This document shows, in pieces, positions 1 to 6,487 of a stretch of 64,000 nucleotides of DNA. This stretch comes from Congzhengia sp045635085 (GTDB lineage Bacteria; Bacillota; Clostridia; UBA1381; UBA9506): contig JAZRBM010000006.1 of the NCBI GenBank assembly GCA_045635085.1, forward strand, positions 1-64,000, in the 5' to 3' direction. Below the pieces are notes generated by a model, which was given only the letters and a program-made list of their open reading frames with translations, had not been told where the DNA came from and did no database searches. The translations under genes and the position numbers were made by a program. Every line of letters starts with the position of its first letter. Position 1 is the first letter of the stretch.

Positions 1-15
1 ATTTATGTAAAATAC

Positions 16-44
16 TTGATATTTTGCATAAAACGTGGTATACT
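16..44 (+). promoter_or_regulatory. promoter of tRNA-Asn
   Basis: TTGATA (16-21), 17-nt spacer, TATACT (39-44), about 20 nt before the tRNA. This is a near-consensus housekeeping sigma promoter. Confidence 0.8.
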
Positions 45-64
45 AACCACAGAAAACAAAATAT

Positions 65-140
65 TCCTCTATAGCTCAGTCGGTAGAGCGCATGACTGTT
101 AATCATGATGTCGCTGGTTCGAGCCCAGCTGGAGGAGCCA
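65..140 (+). tRNA. tRNA-Asn(GTT)
   Basis: 76 nt including encoded CCA. The acceptor stem TCCTCTA/TGGAGGA has one G-U pair. The anticodon arm CATGA-CTGTTAA-TCATG gives anticodon GTT. The T-arm carries GGTTCGAGCCC. It has its own promoter upstream and a terminator directly downstream, so it is a single-gene unit. Confidence 0.97.
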
Positions 141-145
141 AAAAA

Positions 146-185
146 AGAGAGCAATATAGATGCAATCTATATTGCTCTCTTTTTA
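146..185 (+). terminator. intrinsic terminator of tRNA-Asn
   Basis: A 16-bp perfect stem (146-161 with 165-180) with a 3-nt loop, followed by a T run. The next 230 nt up to the promoter at 417 hold nothing I recognise. Confidence 0.9.
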
Positions 186-416
186 TTCAGTGTTTATGCG
201 GGTTTCAGCTATTCCCGTTATTAAAGACGAAAAGTGATTTTGACTTTGTTAAGTTCTTACTGCAGGGGTATTGCAAATTAGTCGAGCACGGTGTTTCAAA
301 TTGCAAACTCAGAGAAATTTGTATTGAAGTGTTTGAAGAAAACAGTGTAGTCTTTAAGCATGAAAGGCTGTCTATTGTTGTATTTTGGACATAATATACA
401 AAAATTTGGATAATTG

Positions 417-445
417 TTGCTTTTTTGCATTATTTATAATATAAT
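417..445 (+). promoter_or_regulatory. promoter of the AspT/YidE-type permease
   Basis: TTGCTT (417-422), 17 nt, TATAAT (440-445). The predicted 5' UTR is about 90 nt and contains a hairpin at 471-489 (AGGAGAAA/TTTCTCCT, 3-nt loop). That hairpin could hide an SD-like sequence or stabilise the message; no known riboswitch class is recognisable. Confidence 0.6.
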
Positions 446-539
446 ATTTGTAATGTTTTGGAGTACTGAAAGGAGAAACAATTTCTCCTGAGTTCTTTCA
501 TGGTGATACAGGAATAAGATAAATTTTGGAGATGATGTT

Positions 540-1772
540 ATGAATTTGTTTGGTGGCGTTCTTACGATTACGGGGATAACTTTTTTTGTGTTTTGCATAT
601 TTGCAATTTTAACAGTTGGATATGCACTTGGTAGAATAACTATAAAGGGTATATCCTTGGGATCTGCTGGAGTATTTATAATTGCATTGGTATTTGGATG
701 CTTGTTTTATGACAATCTTGATGCCCAGCTTTCAGGATATACCACAAATGCTTTAAAAATTGTTGAAAATATTGGATTGATTCTTTTTGTTTCATCGGTT
801 GGTTTTATTGCAGGTCCCAAGTTTTTCAGCAATATGAAAAAAAACTTTACTTCATATGTGTTACTTGGATTAGTTATTATAATAGTAGGTGCCCTCGTTG
901 CAGTTGGTTGTGTGTTTTTGGGAAAACTTATGGGTGAAACCGATATGGAAAGGCTTTCTGCAATTATATCGGGATTGTTTGCCGGTGCACTTACATCCAC
1001 GCCTGCATTTTCGGCGGCCAAAGCTTCAGTTGCAACTCCGGAAATGGAACAACTTGTTTCTGTGGGTTATGGTATTGCATACATTTTTGGTGTTATAGGT
1101 GTTGTATTGTTTGTTCAGCTTATTCCTAAAATATTGAAGATGAATATGGATGAAGAACGTGCAAAACTTATTGTAGCAGATAATGTTTCTGCTCCTAAAA
1201 AATCAGAAGGCAAATTAATTGAACTTGATGATTACGGTATTGCACCTTTTGCCATTGCAGCACTTATAGGAATTTTCATCGGTATGATAAAAATCCCGCT
1301 TTCATCGGCAGGCCTTGACGGTACAACATTTTCTTTAACCACAACGGGCGGATGCCTTTTGGCATCGCTTGTTTTTGGTCACTTTGGAAAATTTGGAAAA
1401 TTGAATGTTATGCCTACTGTAACTACTCTTAAAGTATTTAGAGAACTTGGACTTGTTTTGTTTCTTACAGGGGCAGGAATATCGGGAGGTGCAAGATTTA
1501 TTCAGGAGTTTAAAATAGACTATTTTGTCTATGGTATGATAATGACAATTCTTCCTATGATTGTAGGCTTTGTTTTTGCAAGATATGTTCTTAAGATAGA
1601 TGTGCTTAATACATTAGGCTCAATTACCGGCGGTATGACGAGTACACCCGCATTGGGTACACTTATCCATGTTGCAGGCACAGAAGATGTAGCCGCAGCT
1701 TATGCGGCAACATATCCTATCGCACTTGTTGCCGTAGTGTTTGCATCACAGTTTATTATTATTTTGTTTTAG
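540..1772 (+). CDS. AspT/YidE-family membrane transporter
   Basis: A 410-residue polytopic membrane protein with about ten hydrophobic segments in two repeated halves separated by a hydrophilic loop (about residues 200-235). Each half carries the diagnostic glycine/serine-rich signature of the aspartate:alanine exchanger (AspT) and YidE/YbjL permease duplication: GALTSTPAFSAAKAS near residue 150 and GGMTSTPALGTLI near residue 365. No TrkA_C regulatory domain lies between the halves, so it is the short form. Family members exchange carboxylates or amino acids; the substrate here cannot be told from sequence. The start is supported by GGAG 9-10 nt upstream. It stands alone between its own promoter and a terminator at 1905. 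Confidence 0.8.
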   Translation: MNLFGGVLTITGITFFVFCIFAILTVGYALGRITIKGISLGSAGVFIIALVFGCLFYDNLDAQLSGYTTNALKIVENIGLILFVSSVGFIAGPKFFSNMKKNFTSYVLLGLVIIIVGALVAVGCVFLGKLMGETDMERLSAIISGLFAGALTSTPAFSAAKASVATPEMEQLVSVGYGIAYIFGVIGVVLFVQLIPKILKMNMDEERAKLIVADNVSAPKKSEGKLIELDDYGIAPFAIAALIGIFIGMIKIPLSSAGLDGTTFSLTTTGGCLLASLVFGHFGKFGKLNVMPTVTTLKVFRELGLVLFLTGAGISGGARFIQEFKIDYFVYGMIMTILPMIVGFVFARYVLKIDVLNTLGSITGGMTSTPALGTLIHVAGTEDVAAAYAATYPIALVAVVFASQFIIILF

Positions 1773-1871
1773 ATGGTGACAAACGCAAAAGTTTTCATAG
1801 CGTCATAGAGAATTTGAATTAACAAAGTAAGAGGTTGGGGCATCTGAGGATACATATTTATCCAAATTTAT

Positions 1872-1899
1872 GTGGCATCTAAATCATTCGGCTCTTCCA
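1872..1899 (+). repeat. solitary 'tail' repeat (family 2)
   Basis: Begins GTGGCATCTAAATCATTCGG and continues CTCTTCCA. It differs at one position from the copy at 50921-50948 and more from the copy at 51121-51148. As at those sites, a stem-loop terminator follows at once. The ending CTCTTCCA and the local layout resemble a tRNA 3' end, but I cannot fold a tRNA here. Confidence 0.6.
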
Positions 1900-1904
1900 A
1901 AATT

Positions 1905-1938
1905 AAGAGCTTGTGCCAAAGGCATAGGCTCTTTTCTT
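1905..1938 (+). terminator. intrinsic terminator
   Basis: A 13-bp stem with two G-U pairs (1905-1917/1921-1933), AAA loop, then TTTTCTTTT. It ends the permease transcript and lies against the 3' end of the convergent XRE gene. Confidence 0.85.
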
Positions 1939-1941
1939 TTC

Positions 1942-2145
1942 TTATTTCTTTCTAAATTCTTCTCCGTTTATCAAGAAATCTATAGACACATTAAAATACT
2001 TTGACATCTTATTAAGCATATCAAGGCTTGGTTCACGTTTGCCGTTTTCATAGTGTGAGAGGGCCTCTCGAGAGATATTCAAATCCATAGCAACTTTAAG
2101 TTGGTTCAAATTGCGTTCTTTTCTGGCAGTTTTTAAACCTTTCAT
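1942..2145 (-). CDS. XRE-family HTH transcriptional regulator
   Basis: A 67-residue Cro/CI-type single-domain repressor. The helix-turn-helix spans about residues 5-58 (LNQLKVAMDLNISREALSHY, then NGKREPSLDMLNKMSKYF), followed by the usual VSIDFLINGE ending. There is no sensor domain. It is transcribed divergently from the SLH gene, with only 85 bp between the start codons. That gap holds two 17-bp palindromes, the expected size for dimer-binding sites of such regulators, and one overlaps the SLH promoter. Autoregulation and repression of the SLH gene are inferred. AGGTG lies 6 nt before the start. Confidence 0.9.
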   Translation of the reverse strand: MKGLKTARKERNLNQLKVAMDLNISREALSHYENGKREPSLDMLNKMSKYFNVSIDFLINGEEFRKK

Positions 2146-2156
2146 ACAATCACCTC

Positions 2157-2185
2157 TTGACTTTATTGTAACAATTTGTTACAAT
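2157..2185 (+). promoter_or_regulatory. promoter of the SLH gene
   Basis: TTGACT (2157-2162), 17 nt, TACAAT (2180-2185). The -10 and most of the spacer lie inside palindrome 1, so a bound regulator would block RNA polymerase. Confidence 0.7.
2167..2183. promoter_or_regulatory. operator palindrome 1
   Basis: Perfect inverted repeat TGTAACA-ATT-TGTTACA in the XRE/SLH intergenic region. Confidence 0.75.
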
Positions 2186-2190
2186 AATTA

Positions 2191-2207
2191 TGTTACAGAA
2201 TGTAACA
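2191..2207. promoter_or_regulatory. operator palindrome 2
   Basis: Perfect inverted repeat TGTTACA-GAA-TGTAACA. It has the same two half-sites as palindrome 1 in the opposite order, and the centres are 24 bp apart. Confidence 0.75.
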
Positions 2208-2230
2208 TAATTATCCTAAGGAGGAGAACC

Positions 2231-2866
2231 ATGAAAAAATTTATTAGTATTTTATTAGCAACGATCCTAATTTTATCAATGACAGTTGGTGTGTTTGCTG
2301 AAAGTGAAAAAGAGATGGCGGCAAAAGAAATGGAAAAGTACGGTATAGTAAGAAGAAACCACTTGGGCGCTTTGACGGTAGATGGTCCTGTAACACGTGC
2401 GGAAATGGCAAAGATGCTTGTGTTGATGACAGGTCTTACTCCTGATAGTGAGGCTTGTGAATTTACAGATGTCCCTGTTGACCACTGGGCGAGCGTGTAC
2501 ATATCTCGTGCGGCGGCGTTTGGAATTATTAATGGAATGGGCGACGGGACATTTGCACCTGATGAAGATGTTACATATCAACAGGCAATGAAGATGATAG
2601 TTTGTGCATTAGGCTACGGTGTAGATGCGGAGCGCAATGGCGGTTATCCTTATGGGTACAATATGACGGCGGCAAATTTGGGTTTAACACCAAGTAAGGC
2701 ATCTGTGACAGAAAGTGCTGACCGTGGTGAAATCATGATAATGCTGGCATGTGCATTAGATGTGCCCATAATGGTTGCGAAGGAAGTTGAAAATAAAACC
2801 ATCTATAAAGTGTTAAATGGTAAAGATGGCGAGAGTTTTGTCACAATGAGGACAAGATTAGAATAG
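2231..2866 (+). CDS. secreted SLH-domain protein
   Basis: 211 residues. The start at 2231 is set by AAGGAGGAG 5 nt upstream and by the signal peptide it opens (MKKFISILLATILILSMTVG). Mature residues about 50-190 are SLH-like repeats: VTRAEMAKMLVLMTG, FTDVPVDHWASVYISRA and INGMGDGTFAPDEDVTYQQA. No further domain follows, so the protein is essentially a cell-wall anchoring module. The second repeat closely matches that of the S-layer protein at 6488 (shared INGMGDGTFAPD and YPxGY), suggesting duplication from it. Control by the divergent XRE regulator is likely. Its function as a free SLH protein (wall capping, or modulating S-layer occupancy) is unknown. Confidence 0.85.
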   Translation: MKKFISILLATILILSMTVGVFAESEKEMAAKEMEKYGIVRRNHLGALTVDGPVTRAEMAKMLVLMTGLTPDSEACEFTDVPVDHWASVYISRAAAFGIINGMGDGTFAPDEDVTYQQAMKMIVCALGYGVDAERNGGYPYGYNMTAANLGLTPSKASVTESADRGEIMIMLACALDVPIMVAKEVENKTIYKVLNGKDGESFVTMRTRLE

Positions 2867-2895
2867 AAAAACCACTCTTAAGGGTGGGTTTTCTT
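2866..2895 (+). terminator. intrinsic terminator of the SLH gene
   Basis: Stem GAAAAACCACTC/GGGTGGGTTTTC with TTAA loop, directly after the stop codon; the T run is part of the stem. Confidence 0.75.
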
Positions 2896-2992
2896 GTGCC
2901 TTGTGCTACACTATGGAGTTAATCGCAAAAGTTTTTAAGGTATACCACGTATGAAGAGTATTGCATCTTGATTTCAGAAAATAATTTACATT

Positions 2993-4297
2993 TTACACAT
3001 TGTCGGCGTCTTTTGTTGACGGGTTATTAATTAGCTTTCCGCCCTCGTCAAATCTCGAACCGTGACAAGGACAGTCCCAGGTGTGTTCGGCGTTGTTCCA
3101 TTTCAGTGCGCAACCGAGATGTGGACAGCGCTTTTTTGTAAGAGAAGAAAGATTCACAAGAGTTTCGAATCCATTTACAAAAAGTTGAGGTTTTATAATG
3201 CTCCTTGACGGAGAAAAAATGTCAGCATAGTCATTTTTAACACCCTGGACAAGGTCGTTTAAAATCATAGCCGATACCATAGACGACGTCATACCCCACT
3301 TGTTAAAGCCTGTTGCGACGAAAAGGTCTGGTGTGTTTTTAGAGTATTGTCCTATATAGGGGATTTTGTCAAGGCTCATACAATCCTGCGTTGCCCATTT
3401 AAATCTGACTGTGGACTCAGGATAATATAGCTCTTTAAAGTGCATCAATTCTTCCCAGTTTCCGCACTTTTTGCCTGTTCTTGCACCTCCGCCTCCGAGC
3501 AATAAAAGGTCGTCTGTGTTTCTGAAGGAAAGCCCCGATTGTGCCTCGTCTACGTACATTCCGTCAACATTTTGAGCGTTTTCTAACGCAATTACATAAG
3601 AGCGGTGCTGATAGAGTTTTAAAAAATAATTTCCGTGCTTATTTAAAATAGGAAAATGTGTTGCCACGATAATTTTTTTGGCAAGGATTGCACCGTTGTC
3701 ACAGATGGCTTTTTTTGGTGTTATCTCTTTTACCATGGTGTTTTCGTAGATGTTTAGATTTTTAGCAATGTGTGAAATGAACTTAAGAGGGTTAAACTGC
3801 GCCTGATTATCTATACCGACAGCGCCTTTTATTTCAAACGGAAGGGCTGTTTTTTTATAGAATTTGGCAGGTAGACCCAGAGCATTTAAACTCAAAACCT
3901 CGTTTTCTATTTTAAAAAGATTATCTTTAGAGTATGTGTATGCTGTTGTTCTGCAAAAGTCGCAGTCGATATCCTTTGACAATTCCTCATACTTTTTTAT
4001 TGCGCATTCGTTTATATGCAAATATTTTTGCGCGTTTTCCCTGCCGATGTTTTTTATCAAATCGCTATACAAAAGACCGTGCAGAGAGGTTATTTTTGCT
4101 GTTGTGCCGCATGTTGTGCCCTGTGCGATTTTTTTTGCTTCAACTATAGTGCAATCAACACCTGATTGTGATAAAAAGTAAGCGCATAAAATACCGCAAA
4201 TTCCGCCACCGATTATTAACACATCTGTTTTTATATCGCCTTTTAATTTTTTAAATTCAGGTAAAGCTACACTTTCTGACCATACTGATTTTTCCAT
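2993..4297 (-). CDS. FAD-dependent oxidoreductase with C-terminal Rieske domain
   Basis: 434 residues. The N-terminal DAO fold has the FAD dinucleotide-binding motif DVLIIGGGICGILCAYFLSQ (about 25-44) and acidic E53. A second FAD contact is TPDLFVATGFNKWGMTSSM near 325. The C-terminus carries a Rieske [2Fe-2S] site, CPHLGC-x(11-13)-CPCHGSRF (about 392-415), with two Cys and two His ligands. Related proteins in anaerobes are annotated as glycine/D-amino-acid oxidase-like; the substrate is unknown. The protein stops about ten residues after the Rieske loop, slightly short for the family. It is divergent from a ferritin-like gene, which suggests a redox or oxygen/iron-stress role (inference). 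GGAG precedes the start. Confidence 0.85.
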   Translation of the reverse strand: MEKSVWSESVALPEFKKLKGDIKTDVLIIGGGICGILCAYFLSQSGVDCTIVEAKKIAQGTTCGTTAKITSLHGLLYSDLIKNIGRENAQKYLHINECAIKKYEELSKDIDCDFCRTTAYTYSKDNLFKIENEVLSLNALGLPAKFYKKTALPFEIKGAVGIDNQAQFNPLKFISHIAKNLNIYENTMVKEITPKKAICDNGAILAKKIIVATHFPILNKHGNYFLKLYQHRSYVIALENAQNVDGMYVDEAQSGLSFRNTDDLLLLGGGGARTGKKCGNWEELMHFKELYYPESTVRFKWATQDCMSLDKIPYIGQYSKNTPDLFVATGFNKWGMTSSMVSAMILNDLVQGVKNDYADIFSPSRSIIKPQLFVNGFETLVNLSSLTKKRCPHLGCALKWNNAEHTWDCPCHGSRFDEGGKLINNPSTKDADNV

Positions 4298-4403
4298 ATT
4301 AATCTCCGTTTTTTATTTTTATTATGTGATGTTTTTTTAAATTTTACACAAGCGGCAAAAAGATATTGGCAATACTCTTTTGTGAGTATATGATGAACAT
4401 AAT

Positions 4404-4434
4404 AAAAGAAGATACAATCTTTGTATCTTCTTTT
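4404..4434 (+). other. terminator-like hairpin in a divergent intergenic region
   Basis: A 14-bp perfect stem AAAAGAAGATACAA/TTGTATCTTCTTTT with 3-nt loop. It lies between two divergent genes, where no transcript needs terminating, and 50 nt before the start at 4484. It may act as an attenuator or 5'-UTR hairpin. Confidence 0.55.
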
Positions 4435-4483
4435 ACTTTTTGGGCAAACTTATTCTATCAAATAAAAAAGGAAGGTAGATTAT

Positions 4484-4918
4484 ATGATAGAACAAGATAC
4501 AATAAAGCTTTTGCGCGAGTGCGACGCAGGGGTAAAAATGGGCACAGCTTCAATCGGAGATGTAATAAACAGCGTAGAGGATAAAGAATTCAGAAAACTT
4601 TTAACCGTCTGTAAGGCGGAGCATGAGAGCTTAGAGACAGAGCTTGAAACACTTCTTGATAAATACCACGATGATGGCAAAGAGCCGAACAAAATGGCAA
4701 AAAGTATGTCATGGGTAAAGACGAATATGATGATTGCAATCAAAGATACAGATGAAACGATAGCGGACCTTATGACAGACGGGTGCAATATGGGAGTAAA
4801 ATCACTAAACAAATATCTCAATAAATATAAAGCGGCAGACGAGGTATCAAAGGACATCACAAAAAGACTCATAAACCTGGAGGAAAAGCTGACAGTAGAT
4901 ATCAGAAAATATTTATAA
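4484..4918 (+). CDS. ferritin-like helical protein of unknown function
   Basis: 144 residues, almost entirely helical and charged. The pattern CDAGVKMGTASIGDVINSVE, then FRKLLTVCKAEHESLETELE, then MSWVKTNMMIAIKDTDETIA resembles a four-helix bundle of the ferritin-like/DUF2383 type. An E-x2-H-like element (KAEHESLE, about 46-53) could contribute to a di-metal site, but the full ligand set is not clear. RBS GGAAGG precedes the start. It is monocistronic, with a terminator at 4922, and divergent from the FAD-Rieske gene. The iron or redox link is inference. Confidence 0.6.
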   Translation: MIEQDTIKLLRECDAGVKMGTASIGDVINSVEDKEFRKLLTVCKAEHESLETELETLLDKYHDDGKEPNKMAKSMSWVKTNMMIAIKDTDETIADLMTDGCNMGVKSLNKYLNKYKAADEVSKDITKRLINLEEKLTVDIRKYL

Positions 4919-4921
4919 AAA

Positions 4922-4949
4922 ATGCGGCAATGTTTTGCCGTATTTTTTT
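4922..4949 (+). terminator. intrinsic terminator
   Basis: Stem ATGCGGCAA/TTGCCGTAT followed by a T run. Confidence 0.85.
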
Positions 4950-5037
4950 ATAAATAACTATATTTTTCTTGCAAAAATGAACAAAATAGTGTAAAATGAA
5001 AGCTGATTTAAACGTAAAAGACAAGGAGCTGATTTTT

Positions 5038-6009
5038 TTGAAAATTGCCATTGTAGGATATGGAAATTTAGGTCGGGGCGTAGAGCTTTCTATTACGCAA
5101 AATAGCGATTGTGAGCTTTTTGGAATATTTACAAGACGCCCGCCCGAAACGGTCAGAACTGTAACCGGGGCAAAGGTGTATAGCACAGACGACATTTTAA
5201 ATTACAAAGACGAAATTGACGTAGTTGTTATTTGTGGCGGCTCTGCAACAGACTTGCCCAAACAAACTCCTGAACTTGCCAAAAACTTTAATGTAGTTGA
5301 CAGCTTTGACACCCACGCAAAAATCCCCGAACATTTTAAAGCGGTTGACGAAAGCGCTAAAAGCGGGAAAAAAGTTGCTGTAATTTCAGCGGGCTGGGAC
5401 CCAGGTATGTTTTCTTTAAACAGACTCTATGCTGCTTGCATCCTGCCGGATGGCAAGGACTATACATTTTGGGGAAAAGGCGTAAGCCAGGGACATTCTG
5501 ACGCTATAAGAAGAATTGATGGAGTGAAAGACGCCAGACAGTATACGATTCCTGTATACGAGGCGATAGAGGCGGCGCGTTCGGGCGAAAATCCGGAGCT
5601 TTCCACACGACAAAAGCACAAAAGAGAGTGCTATGTTGTTGCAGAAGATGGTGCTGACCTTGAAAAAATAGAAAAACAAATCAAAACAATGCCTAACTAT
5701 TTTGCAGATTATGATACAACAGTGCATTTTATTACGCAGGAAGAGATGCTCAAAAACCATTCAGGCATACCACATGGGGGCCTCGTGATAAGAAGCGGGA
5801 AAACCGCAGGAGGCAACAATCACATTATTGAGTATAGCCTAAAGCTTGAATCTAATCCCGAATTTACCTCATCTGTGCTTGTTGCGTGCGCCCGTGCAGC
5901 CTTTAGAATGAATAAAGAAGGCCAAACAGGTGCAAAAACCATGTTTGATATAGCACCTGCATATTTGTCTTCTAAATCTTGTGAAGAACTGAGAAAAGAA
6001 ATGCTTTAA
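5038..6009 (+). CDS. ddh: meso-diaminopimelate D-dehydrogenase
   Basis: 323 residues. It makes meso-2,6-diaminopimelate directly from tetrahydrodipicolinate, NADPH and ammonia, a one-step branch to lysine and peptidoglycan DAP. Seen: the N-terminal Rossmann motif KIAIVGYGNLGRGVE, then FTRRPPETV, CGGSATDLPKQTPELAKNF, VDSFDTH, ISAGWDPGMFSLNR and FWGKGVSQGHSDAIRRIDGV, all typical of Ddh. An ATG at 4996 is in frame, but TTG at 5038 has AAGGAG 9-10 nt before it and begins exactly at the Rossmann strand, so TTG is preferred. It is a single gene ended by a terminator at about 6017. Confidence 0.93.
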   Translation: MKIAIVGYGNLGRGVELSITQNSDCELFGIFTRRPPETVRTVTGAKVYSTDDILNYKDEIDVVVICGGSATDLPKQTPELAKNFNVVDSFDTHAKIPEHFKAVDESAKSGKKVAVISAGWDPGMFSLNRLYAACILPDGKDYTFWGKGVSQGHSDAIRRIDGVKDARQYTIPVYEAIEAARSGENPELSTRQKHKRECYVVAEDGADLEKIEKQIKTMPNYFADYDTTVHFITQEEMLKNHSGIPHGGLVIRSGKTAGGNNHIIEYSLKLESNPEFTSSVLVACARAAFRMNKEGQTGAKTMFDIAPAYLSSKSCEELRKEML

Positions 6010-6016
6010 ATAAAAA

Positions 6017-6052
6017 AACAAAGGAGAGCCTAAAAACTCTCCTGTTTTTTCT
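6017..6052 (+). terminator. intrinsic terminator of ddh
   Basis: Stem built on AGGAGAG/CTCTCCT, extended by A/T pairs and followed by GTTTTTTCTT. Confidence 0.85.
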
Positions 6053-6090
6053 TAAAAGAGCCGATTTTTTGAAAAAAATTCAAAAAAATC

Positions 6091-6119
6091 TTGACATTTC
6101 GCCTCTAAAATAGTAAAAT
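6091..6119 (+). promoter_or_regulatory. S-layer gene distal promoter P1
   Basis: TTGACA (6091-6096), 17 nt, TAAAAT (6114-6119). Transcripts from here would carry a leader of about 360 nt. Confidence 0.75.
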
Positions 6120-6324
6120 GGTTAAGTAAATATAGTATTAAGGGAGTATGCTCTCTAGGTATGTTTACATATCAGACAGCTTGTATACATATATTATATA
6201 AGGAAGAAACTCCGGAAAAGTACAAGGCAATAACGTGTTTTATTGCACGTTTGCATATAAATTGCAATAAAAGTGTAATATTTGTGCCAATATTTACATT
6301 TTTATTACAATTACAAATTATACA

Positions 6325-6353
6325 TTGACTATGCCAAAATTTAGTGTTATAAT
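6325..6353 (+). promoter_or_regulatory. S-layer gene proximal promoter P2
   Basis: TTGACT (6325-6330), 17 nt, TATAAT (6348-6353). It gives a leader of about 128 nt that opens with a 7-bp hairpin at 6367-6384 (GATAGGT/ACCTATC), the sort of 5'-end hairpin that stabilises abundant mRNAs. Confidence 0.8.
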
Positions 6354-6487
6354 CAATGTATATAAAGATAGGTTTATACCTATCTACTCGTCTTTGTTGT
6401 TTTTGAAAGAGGAACAGCTTTGGCGAAAAACACATCTCTTTCGATTTTTAAATTTTAAATTTATTATAAGGGAGGATTTGAGAAATT

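Noticed and set aside
92..394. 100-codon frame starting inside tRNA-Asn
   Set aside because: Runs through the tRNA and its terminator; no RBS.
6148..6201. 17-codon leader peptide in the S-layer leader
   Set aside because: AGGGAG is one base from the ATG, too close for initiation; no attenuator follows.
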